Shown here piece by piece: positions 15,243 to 21,540 of a DNA stretch of 21,540 bases (its first letter is position 1; the number at the start of each line of letters is the position of its first letter). The position numbers and the translations under genes are program-made. Below the pieces are notes generated by a model, which was not told where the DNA came from, did not search any database, and saw only the letters and a program-made list of their open reading frames with translations. This DNA comes from JBBRDU01 sp038203615. Its GTDB lineage: Bacteria > Verrucomicrobiota > Verrucomicrobiia > Chthoniobacterales > UBA10450. The stretch covers positions 1 through 21,540 of the forward strand of contig JBBRDU010000047.1 of the NCBI GenBank assembly GCA_038203615.1, given 5' to 3'.

Positions 15243-15343
15243 CTCCGGGGAGCCTACGAAACGGCCGTCTCAACGTCCACCCTTGAGCACCCGACCCGGA
15301 CGCACTTCCGGGATGAACCCGGATCAGGATCAGCGGACCGGGG

Positions 15344-15412
15344 TTGTAGAGGTGCTCGCCGCGGCGGGCACCTGTTTAGATAGACCGGCGGTTGGCGCAA
15401 CCGCCTCTACAA
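15344..15412. repeat. REPIN-like double hairpin
   Basis: The outer arms TTGTAGAGG (15344-15352) and CCTCTACAA (15404-15412) are perfect inverses. Inside are hairpin AGGTGCTCGCC-GC-GGCGGGCACCT (one mismatch) and hairpin GGCGGTTG-GCG-CAACCGCC. It lies in the 229-bp gap between the DUF3667 start and the small membrane-protein gene. No coding frame is apparent there. A different head sequence from the alaS REPs suggests a separate repeat family. Confidence 0.78.
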
Positions 15413-15471
15413 CAATCAGTGTCGCACTGCTGCGAGCGGCGAGAGCACTCGCAACATGATGGAGTCGGCGG

Positions 15472-15693
15472 CTATTCCCGGAGAAAGAAGAGGGCGCAGG
15501 TGCCCAACGCGCCGGCGCCATACATCATCGCTGTGTCGCCCATAAAGTAAGGCATCACCATCAAAGCGAGGCCACCGAACATCGGCTTCCACAGGCTGAG
15601 CCTTTTTCCATAAATAAAGGCCACGAACCCAATCGAGCTGAACAGCAGATTGCCGATCAAGTTCGCCCCGCTCAGTTCGCTCAGGTTAAACAC
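15472..15693 (-). CDS. Small two/three-helix membrane protein
   Basis: A 73-residue protein if the GTG at 15691-15693 is used. The frame is open back to 15795, but that upstream part is basic and not family-like, and it would overlap the region ahead of the divergent permease. From the start: FNLSELSGANLIGNLLFSSI, then GFVAFIYGKRLSLWKPMFGG, then LALMVMPYFMGDTAMMYGAG and a last hydrophobic helix ending FFLRE. This YGKRxxLWKPMxxG...MPYF pattern is a recurring short bacterial membrane protein, sometimes labelled an amino-acid transport protein; the function is unproven. It is divergent from an APC permease, which could mean shared control. Confidence 0.65.
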   Translation of the reverse strand: MFNLSELSGANLIGNLLFSSIGFVAFIYGKRLSLWKPMFGGLALMVMPYFMGDTAMMYGAGALGTCALFFLRE

Positions 15694-15867
15694 GCTCTTC
15701 CACGCAGCTAAATGCGCGCCACCGACCGGCACCCTCGCATAAAGGTCGCGACGTCTATAGAGGACCCCTCCTCGCCCAAAGAAAAGATTGACCATCCGCG
15801 TTCCGTAATGTCACCATCCGCGGCGTCCGTCGAGGCAGCCACAACCGATTGCCTAACGGAAATCATC

Positions 15868-17478
15868 GTGGCTTCACCATTGCTCAGAACCAAGAGTCCC
15901 GAGCTCCTCATGAAGGAGGCGGACGCCCCCGAGCGCAGAATGAAGCGCTCGCTCACCGCCTTCGACCTGACCTGTCTCGGCATCGGCGCCATCATCGGCG
16001 CGGGAATCTTTGCCCTGGCCGGGACTGCCGCCGCGGGCGAGCAAAGCCAGGCCGTCGCTTCCATCTGGAAGACACCCATTCTAAATTACATCCAGTCGTT
16101 CATGACCCATTCCGACGTCGTCATGGGGCGGCCCGGCGCCGGGCCCGCGGTTGTTTTCTCCTTCGTGGTGGCCGCGGTGGCCTGCGGCTTCGCCGCCCTT
16201 TGTTACAGCGAACTGGCCTCCATGATTCCCGTGTCCGGCTCCGCCTACACCTACTCGTATGCGACCCTCGGCGAAATCGTCGCCTGGATTATCGGCTGGG
16301 ATCTGATCCTGGAATACGCCGTTGGCAATATGGCAGTGGCCGTCGGCTGGTCCGGCTATTTCGTCCAGCTGTGCGGCAGCCTTTTCAATCTCAAGTTCCC
16401 TCTCTGGCTGGTGAACGATCATACCACGGCCACGGGCATCATTGCCAAGGGCGGCGATGCACTGGCGGCCTATTCTTCCACTGCGCTCCCCGTCATTGCC
16501 GGGCACCCTATCGCGCTCAATCTTCCGGCGTTTTTAATCGTTGGCGCCGTCACCGCTCTCCTCATTTATGGCATCCGCGAAAGCGCCAAGACCAATACGG
16601 TCATTGTCATCGTCAAAGTCGCCGTCGTGGTCTTCTTCATTTCCTTCGGCGCGTTCATGGTGCATCCCACCAACTGGCACCCGTTCGTTCCGAATGGCTT
16701 CGGCGGAGTCATGAGCGGCGCCGCCATCGTCTTTTTCGCTTTCATTGGCTTCGACGCCGTCTCCACCACCGCGGAGGAGACGCGCAACCCTCAGCGCGAT
16801 CTGCCCATCGGCATGATCGCGAGCCTGATCATTTGCACGATCCTCTACGTTCTCATGTCCGGCGTTCTCACCGGCATTAAGAAATACACCGTCTACCTGG
16901 GCGACTCGTCTGCTGTCGCCACCGCTTTCGCCGGGCGACCCTGGGCACAGGCGCTGGTCAGTGCCGGCGCGCTCGCCGGTTTGACCTCTGTCTTGCTCGT
17001 CTTCCAACTCGGTCAGCCGCGCATTTTTATGGCCATGGCGCGCGACGGATTACTTCCCGCATATTTTGCGCGCATCCATCAGCGTTACCGCACTCCCTAC
17101 ATTACGACCATCTGGACCGGAGTCGTCGTCGGCGGCGTGGCCATGTTGACCGACATCGGATCGCTCGCCGATTTGACCAACATCGGCACTCTCTTTGCCT
17201 TTGTCCTGGTCTGCTGCGGCGTCATCGTCCTGCGCCGGACGGACGCCGCCCGGCCACGTCCCTTCCGCGTGCCGTGGGTCCCGCTCTTTCCCGTTCTCGG
17301 AATCATCCTCTGCGCCGCCCTCATGCTGAGCTTACCCATCGAAACGTGGATCCGCTTCTTTGTCTGGCTCGTCATCGGGCTGCTCATTTACTTCTTCTAC
17401 GGAGTGCGCCACAGCCGCCTTCGTAGCGGCATCGACACCGGCGAGACGGAAAACACCAACCCGCCGATCGAGCGCTAA
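15868..17478 (+). CDS. APC-superfamily amino acid permease (cationic amino acid transporter-like)
   Basis: 536 residues from the GTG at 15868, chosen because GGAA lies about 7 nt upstream and the family-like N-terminus (SPLLRTKSPELLMKEA, then RRMKRSLTAFDLTCLGIG) starts there. ATGs at 15712, 15808 and 15910 are alternatives. It has GAIIGAGIF (40-48) in the first helix, the unwound substrate-binding motif of APC transporters. About twelve or more helices follow, with ALCYSELASMIPVSGSAYTY, GWDLILEYAVGNMAVAVGWS and FFAFIGFDAVSTTAEETRNP. The RRTDAARPRPFRVPWVPLFP motif precedes the last helices and is usual for CAT/YfnA-like members. It imports amino acids in symport or exchange across the inner membrane; specificity is not readable. 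Confidence 0.92.
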   Translation: MASPLLRTKSPELLMKEADAPERRMKRSLTAFDLTCLGIGAIIGAGIFALAGTAAAGEQSQAVASIWKTPILNYIQSFMTHSDVVMGRPGAGPAVVFSFVVAAVACGFAALCYSELASMIPVSGSAYTYSYATLGEIVAWIIGWDLILEYAVGNMAVAVGWSGYFVQLCGSLFNLKFPLWLVNDHTTATGIIAKGGDALAAYSSTALPVIAGHPIALNLPAFLIVGAVTALLIYGIRESAKTNTVIVIVKVAVVVFFISFGAFMVHPTNWHPFVPNGFGGVMSGAAIVFFAFIGFDAVSTTAEETRNPQRDLPIGMIASLIICTILYVLMSGVLTGIKKYTVYLGDSSAVATAFAGRPWAQALVSAGALAGLTSVLLVFQLGQPRIFMAMARDGLLPAYFARIHQRYRTPYITTIWTGVVVGGVAMLTDIGSLADLTNIGTLFAFVLVCCGVIVLRRTDAARPRPFRVPWVPLFPVLGIILCAALMLSLPIETWIRFFVWLVIGLLIYFFYGVRHSRLRSGIDTGETENTNPPIER

Positions 17479-17526
17479 GCTACAGGAGACCGAAACGCCG
17501 CCGACTGTTGCCAAGCCCACCGCCAC

Positions 17527-17618
17527 TGTAGCCGCCCCGCTCTGTCGGGGCGCCTCCCTTCGATCACGGCGACCCGCCGTCGCGTCGCGATGGCCTGGCA
17601 GGCAGCGCGCCGTGGCTA
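17527..17618. repeat. Palindromic element after the permease gene
   Basis: TGTAGCC (17528-17534) has an inverted partner GGCTAC (about 17611-17617). Inside is a perfect 7-bp hairpin CGCCCCG-CTCTGT-CGGGGCG (17533-17552). The 273-bp gap 17479-17751 between the convergent permease and ABC1 genes holds this and one more hairpin; I see no gene in it. Confidence 0.55.
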
Positions 17619-17701
17619 CGGGGAAAGCTGCGTCGCACAAAGTCCGCCAAGGACACGGCGCAACGCCACGACGTTCCGTAGTTCGGCGTTTGAACAAGGC
17701 G

Positions 17702-17735
17702 CGCGGAGTGGACAGCGCAGCGCGCCGTCCCTACC
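17702..17735. repeat. Dispersed hairpin repeat, copy 2
   Basis: CGCGGAGTGGACAGCGCAGC followed by GCGCCGTCCCTACC matches the copy at 10523-10557 in its head (CGCGGAGTGGAC), centre (CGCAGC) and tail (TACC), with changes in the stem. It lies just beyond the stop of the ABC1 gene. Confidence 0.65.
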
Positions 17736-17751
17736 AGACCCGCGGTTGCTC

Positions 17752-19416
17752 TCAGCCGTCGCTGCTTTTGTCGTAGAACAGAATATTAACGAGCAAAACG
17801 ACCCCGGCGGTGGCCGCGGCCAGAAAAAAGAGGATGGCCAATCCCGGATAACCCCAGATCCGGAAGGTTGTTTCCACGCGCATGAGCAGGGCGGCCCCCA
17901 CAATGAGCGAAGCCATAATCAGCCCGACCGTGATGCGATTCGCCACTTTTTGAAATCCCATCATCAACTTTTGCTCGTCGATCGCGTCGACCGTGACCTT
18001 GAATTCATTATTGGCCAGGGCGTCGAGAAACTTGTTTACCCGCGCGGGCAACCGTTGCAGCAGATCTTTCACTTCGAGGACGCCGCTGAAGAGGTTGCCG
18101 GGCGACAAACTCTTGACCAGGCGATGCTGCATGATGTCGGCCGCGTTTCGCCGGATCGACGCATTCGGATCGAACTGCGGCTCCAGGGCCTGGCCCACCT
18201 GGTCCAGGTTGAGCAGCGTCTTTCCCAGCATGGTCAGCTCCGGCGGAACACGGACCCCGTTTTCGGCCGCGGCTTGCGTGACTTCCAGAACGATCCGTCC
18301 GACCTGCATTTGCTCGACCGTGGCGCTTTGTTGGGCCGCGACAATTTCGGAAATGCGCCGGGTGAATATCTTTTCCTCAAAATCTTCCTTTTTCTCGCCA
18401 ATCTTAATGGCCACCTGGGCCGCTTCTTCTCCGCGGCCCTCTGAAATGGCGAGAAGGAGCTGCATCAGGTCTTCCTGCAAGCGCGGCATGATGCGCCCGA
18501 CCATCCCCAGATCCAGCAAGGCGACGCGGTAATCGTCCGTCAGGAAAACATTGCCGGGATGCGGGTCGGCGTGGAAAAAGCCATGCACCAGGATCTGCTC
18601 GAGGTAAGCGCGAAACAGTTCCTCGGCCAAAGCCGCCCCGTCGAATTCCATGCGGGCCAGCGGACTCATGTCCGTAATCTTGATTCCTGGCACATATTCC
18701 ATGGTCAGGACGCGCGACGTGCAGTAATCCGTGATCGGGGCCGGCACGATGAGGCGCGGGAAATTCTTCAGCTGCTCGCGGAACGTGCTGAGGTTGTGCG
18801 CTTCCTGACGGTAATCCAGCTCCCGCAGGAGGCTCTTGCGAAATTGCTCGAGCATGAGTCGAAACTCGTAGCGTTTCCCGGCATCGGTGTGCTCGTCCAT
18901 GAAGACGGCGATGTCTTCCAGCGCATCGAGATCGTCCACCATGGCCTCGCGAATGGCGGGCCGCTGCACCTTTACGGCCACGGTGCAGCCATCGCGCAGG
19001 TGCGCCAGATGCACCTGGCCGAGCGAAGCTGACGCGATCGGCACCATTTCGAAGTCGGCAAAGGCTTTTGACATGCGCACACCCAGCTCGGACGAAACGA
19101 TTTTCTCGACTTCATCGAAACCGAATGGTTCCACCTTGTCCTGCAGGCGGGCGAGCGCTTCCAGGTAGGCCCGCGGCAGCAATTCGACGCGCGTCGAAAG
19201 AAGCTGGCCCAGCTTCACGAAGGTCGGCCCGAGCTTCTCCAGATCGGTCGCCAACTCCTCTGCCTTAGCCGCTTCCTTGGGTGTGACCCGACGCTCGGCT
19301 TCGAGCGTTTCCTCGAGCCCGCTGCTTTTGACCAGGTCAGACCGTCCGTATTTGACCAGCAACCAGGCGATTTGCCGGTAGCGGTTGAGATGCTGTGGTT
19401 TCAGTGAAATAGCCAT
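17752..19416 (-). CDS. ABC1/UbiB/AarF-family atypical kinase
   Basis: A 554-residue protein of usual family length. It has the ABC1 hallmark KLGPTFVKLGQLLSTR with KxGQ (K68-Q71), the Ala-rich nucleotide loop ASASLGQVHLA (about 129-139), AVKVQRP (147-153, the invariant Lys), LLRELDYRQEA (197-206), and HADPHPGNVF (282-291, catalytic loop). The metal-binding DLG is at 302-304. Two membrane helices close the chain (ITVGLIMASLIVGAALL; YPGLAILFFLAAATAGVVLL). UbiB-type members are ATPases needed for quinone biosynthesis or lipid handling at the membrane. The ubiquinone genes are not next door, so the exact role is open. DUF5069 lies upstream on the same strand with a 108-bp gap. Confidence 0.93.
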   Translation of the reverse strand: MAISLKPQHLNRYRQIAWLLVKYGRSDLVKSSGLEETLEAERRVTPKEAAKAEELATDLEKLGPTFVKLGQLLSTRVELLPRAYLEALARLQDKVEPFGFDEVEKIVSSELGVRMSKAFADFEMVPIASASLGQVHLAHLRDGCTVAVKVQRPAIREAMVDDLDALEDIAVFMDEHTDAGKRYEFRLMLEQFRKSLLRELDYRQEAHNLSTFREQLKNFPRLIVPAPITDYCTSRVLTMEYVPGIKITDMSPLARMEFDGAALAEELFRAYLEQILVHGFFHADPHPGNVFLTDDYRVALLDLGMVGRIMPRLQEDLMQLLLAISEGRGEEAAQVAIKIGEKKEDFEEKIFTRRISEIVAAQQSATVEQMQVGRIVLEVTQAAAENGVRVPPELTMLGKTLLNLDQVGQALEPQFDPNASIRRNAADIMQHRLVKSLSPGNLFSGVLEVKDLLQRLPARVNKFLDALANNEFKVTVDAIDEQKLMMGFQKVANRITVGLIMASLIVGAALLMRVETTFRIWGYPGLAILFFLAAATAGVVLLVNILFYDKSSDG

Positions 19417-19524
19417 GGGATGTCGGACGAGCCGCCCGTCTTACCCATCTAAACGCAACTCGCCGGTGGCGTGGCCTTTCTCTATCGGAGAATCTTCAAA
19501 AAATCGCAGCGCGATGTCCAGGCG

Positions 19525-19971
19525 CTATGCGGCGTAGCTCGCCTTGTCGTCGGCCTCCAGCCAATCGAACAATGTCGTCGTAGCCGGGTCGAGCTGGAGT
19601 GGTTTGGTCTGCTGGACAAACCAGTCGCGTCGCTCCGGATCGTTGTAAGGGTTGGCCGCCTCCGTTTCGTCACTCCAGCGTTTAATTTCGTCGGCCGTCT
19701 TGGGCTGACCGCTCGCATCAAGCCACTCCGCCATCTGTTGATCGCTCGCGCCGTTCTCGACCTGCGCCTGGAAGTCAGCTCCGGTCACCCCTTTGAATCC
19801 GAAAAGCGTGTTATCGAGCGGACAGTCAAAATGATATTCGCCGATGTCACCGGCAATCAGGGCGCGACACTTGTCGATGGTCCGTCCAAAAATGACGTAG
19901 CCACCGACGCGGACGCGCGGACTGCGCGGCGCTTCTTTCGTCAAATCCTTCCCGATTACGCTCTTATGCAT
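19525..19971 (-). CDS. DUF5069 domain protein
   Basis: A 148-residue protein covering a whole DUF5069 domain. It has KDLTKEAPRSPRVRVGGYVI near the N-terminus, then ARxIDKCRA-like GRTIDKCRALIAGDIGEYHF, DCPLDNTLFGFKGVTGADF, and a C-terminal half with WLDASGQPKTADEIKRWSDE. The ending DWFVQQTKPLQLDPATTTLF followed by DWLEADD is typical. No signal peptide or membrane segment is present, so it is probably cytosolic. The family function is not known to me. It lies upstream of the ABC1 gene, and a REPIN follows on its upstream side. Confidence 0.85.
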   Translation of the reverse strand: MHKSVIGKDLTKEAPRSPRVRVGGYVIFGRTIDKCRALIAGDIGEYHFDCPLDNTLFGFKGVTGADFQAQVENGASDQQMAEWLDASGQPKTADEIKRWSDETEAANPYNDPERRDWFVQQTKPLQLDPATTTLFDWLEADDKASYAA

Positions 19972-20113
19972 GGTTCAGGCTAACGCGAAAGAGGACGACC
20001 GCAACCGATCCGGCGGATGGGCAAGCGGAATGGCGCAAGTTTATCCCAAAAATATTTGCGGGACGCGGCCAAAACGAGCTGATTCGGATTGTCGTAAGCG
20101 GTCGCTGCTTCGC

Positions 20114-20245
20114 GATTCCGGGGAGCGCGGGCCGCTGGCCCGGTGAATTTTAGAGTAGCGCAACATTCGAATGAGAGCTCTACCCATAACGGTTCGCGGC
20201 CAGCTGCCGCGAACTGCAGGCCAGCGGCCTGCGCTCCCCGGATTC
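20114..20245. mobile_element. REPIN upstream of the GH26-like gene
   Basis: The 27-bp arms GATTCCGGGGAGCGCGGGCC... (20114-20140) and its inverse (20219-20245) match at 25 of 27 positions. The right half, read inward, has head GGGGAGCGC, hairpin 1 GCAGGCC-GCT-GGCCTGC and hairpin 2 GTTCGCGGC-AGCTG-GCCGCGAAC (20192-20214), the same plan as the REPs in alaS. The left half keeps hairpin 1 only, and its second hairpin appears lost. It occupies most of the 377-bp gap 19972-20348, which otherwise shows no gene and should carry the promoters of the flanking divergent genes. Confidence 0.85.
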
Positions 20246-20348
20246 AGAGTCGTGGCGCGATTGCCAGGATTGGATTGGTCACCCACTACGTCTCGCGAGG
20301 CCACGGACACAATGAATGCAGTGAGCAGAGATCGCGTTACACTGAGGC

Positions 20349-21506
20349 TTGAACGCATTTCATTGTGCCACGCTCTGGCTCCTCGGAGCCGGCACCGCGA
20401 TTTTATCCGCGCAGACTCCGTCCATCGCGCCGCCATCGCCGGGAAAACTTTATCACGGCTTTTATTGGGGCGGTATTGGAACGGACACGCACGACCCGAG
20501 CGAACATGACGTAACGCCAGCCGACGTGGCGCGCTACGAACAAGCGGTCGGCGCGAAGACGGCTTGGATTTATTTTTCAAACAATTGGTTCGAGTCGCGC
20601 AAATTTCCGGCGGAGATGTGCGGCTGGATCCGCGAACTCGGAAAAATCCCGTACGTGCGATTGATGCTGCGGTCCGACGTGGACCAGAAACACGCGGAGA
20701 AACAGTTCACTCTCCAAAAAATCGCGGCCGGCTCGTTCGACGCGGACCTGCGTGCCTGGGCCCAGGAGGCAAAGCATTTCGCTTCGCCCATCCTGGTTGA
20801 ATGGGGCACGGAGCCAAACGGTGATTGGTTCGGCTGGAACGGCAAATGGAATGGCCGCGCCCGGAGCGGAGCCGCCGATTACATCTCAGCCTACCGGCAC
20901 ATCGTGGACGTGATGAGGGAGGAGGATGCGACCAACCTGCAGTGGGTCTGGCATGTCAATTGGTACGATGAACCCCAGGCGACATGGAATCGCTTTGAAA
21001 ATTATTTTCCCGGTCAGACATATTGCGACTGGGTGGCCTTAAGCGCCTACGGCCCCACCACACCCATGACGAAGGACGGCAGCGAGAGTTTTGCCTTCAA
21101 GTTGCGTGAAGCCTACCCGCGCCTGACCAGAATCGCTCCGGACAAGCCCATTATCGTGGCGGAGTTCGGCTGCGATCTGCATAACCACCATGTGGACGCC
21201 GCGCGCTGGACCCACGGTGCTTTGGGCGAACTTTTCTCGCGGCGCTGGCCGGCCATCGTCGGATTTTGCTGGTGGAACGAGGGGTGGCAGAACGACGACC
21301 ACCAAAAGCACGATTCCGATTTGATCATTTTGCACGATCCCGATCTGACGCGCGTTTTTCGGGAAGACCTGGCCGTGCACGCCGACAGGATTCAGGAAAC
21401 ACCGATCATCACTGGGCACGATTCTAAAGGTGGATCGACCTCTCCGAGGGCGATGCCAAAAGAACCAGCGCCGCCGGCGCTCAATCTTGAACGGCCAAAT
21501 CGTTGA
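20349..21506 (+). CDS. Secreted GH26-like glycoside hydrolase
   Basis: 385 residues from a TTG at 20349, chosen because TGAGG stands just upstream and a signal-peptide-like start follows (FHCATLWLLGAGTAILSAQT). No in-frame ATG upstream fits. The mature part looks like a GH26 (beta-mannanase type) TIM barrel. The acid/base region is EWGTEPNGDWFGWNG (E155 in the family's ExNG/xWF-like context), DWVALSAYGP and IIVAEFGCD (E272, likely nucleophile) follow, then GFCWWNEGWQNDD. The family cuts beta-mannans or related glucans by a retaining mechanism; the substrate here is unproven. About 25 C-terminal residues from GGSTSPRAMP onward are coded by an inverted-repeat arm and look acquired. It probably acts in the periplasm or outside the cell. 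Confidence 0.8.
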   Translation: MNAFHCATLWLLGAGTAILSAQTPSIAPPSPGKLYHGFYWGGIGTDTHDPSEHDVTPADVARYEQAVGAKTAWIYFSNNWFESRKFPAEMCGWIRELGKIPYVRLMLRSDVDQKHAEKQFTLQKIAAGSFDADLRAWAQEAKHFASPILVEWGTEPNGDWFGWNGKWNGRARSGAADYISAYRHIVDVMREEDATNLQWVWHVNWYDEPQATWNRFENYFPGQTYCDWVALSAYGPTTPMTKDGSESFAFKLREAYPRLTRIAPDKPIIVAEFGCDLHNHHVDAARWTHGALGELFSRRWPAIVGFCWWNEGWQNDDHQKHDSDLIILHDPDLTRVFREDLAVHADRIQETPIITGHDSKGGSTSPRAMPKEPAPPALNLERPNR

Positions 21507-21540
21507 TGATTAGCATCGCCCTCGGAGAGGCCGATCCACC
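21429..21540. repeat. Inverted repeat spanning the 3' end of the GH26-like gene
   Basis: GGTGGATCGACCTCTCCGAG continuing to 21456 is the inverse of 21513-21540 (ends GGAGAGGCCGATCCACC), 27 of 28 positions. The left arm is inside the coding frame, and the right arm begins 6 nt after its stop. The right arm reaches the window edge, so the element may be longer. The head differs from the alaS-type REPs. Confidence 0.85.

Noticed and set aside
15849..16880. A 343-codon plus-strand frame within the APC permease gene
   Set aside because: It is an alternative frame of the permease, His/Arg-rich with no hydrophobic helices. The permease frame carries the family motifs.
20041..20580. A 179-codon minus-strand frame across the REPIN and the GH26-like start
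   Set aside because: It runs through a palindromic element and antisense to a signal peptide, and is Ser/Arg-rich with no motif.

Overview
The window reads as a chromosomal segment of a GC-rich Gram-negative bacterium, most likely a soil member of the Verrucomicrobiota (Chthoniobacterales / Udaeobacter-like). That placement is inferred from the gene mix (TPR-tailed GT-C mannosyltransferase-like protein, class III cyclase with a membrane anchor, DUF3667, DUF5069, AlaRS wording) and from the many palindromic intergenic repeats. It is not proven. No rRNA, prophage, CRISPR array or classical insertion sequence is visible.

Layout: (1) 1-3.5 kb: a partial minus-strand class III nucleotide cyclase, a divergent one-TM hypothetical protein, and a multi-TM protein with a TPR tail. 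(2) 3.6-6.4 kb, minus strand: a translation/secretion operon read as tRNA-Thr(GGU), tuf, tRNA-Trp(CCA), secE, nusG, rplK. It stops after rplK; rplA-rplJ-rplL-rpoBC do not follow. (3) 6.7-8.7 kb: an exported, membrane-anchored TPR protein, divergent from a DMT/EamA transporter. (4) 8.7-10.7 kb: a repeat-rich gap, a farnesyl-diphosphate-type polyprenyl synthase, a small hypothetical gene and more hairpins. (5) 10.7-14.2 kb: alaS, greatly enlarged. (6) 14.2-17.5 kb: a DUF3667 zinc-ribbon membrane protein, a 73-residue membrane protein, and an APC amino-acid permease. (7) 17.7-20.0 kb: an ABC1/UbiB-family kinase-like protein and a DUF5069 protein. (8) 20.1-21.5 kb: a REPIN-like element, a secreted GH26-like glycoside hydrolase, and an inverted repeat at the right edge that overlaps the hydrolase 3' end.

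The standout is alaS. Its single open frame of 1153 codons carries two in-frame insertions. One is a roughly 100-bp palindromic REPIN near codon 292-325. The other is a complete REP-associated tyrosine transposase (RAYT, HUH/Y1 type) flanked by inverted REP sequences near codon 441-633. The alanyl-tRNA synthetase motifs before, between and after the insertions remain intact and in one frame. An essential synthetase therefore appears to be translated as a fusion with a transposase, unless the insert is translated or removed in some other way. A related REP pair with the same head and two-hairpin plan but different stem sequences sits at 20114-20245.
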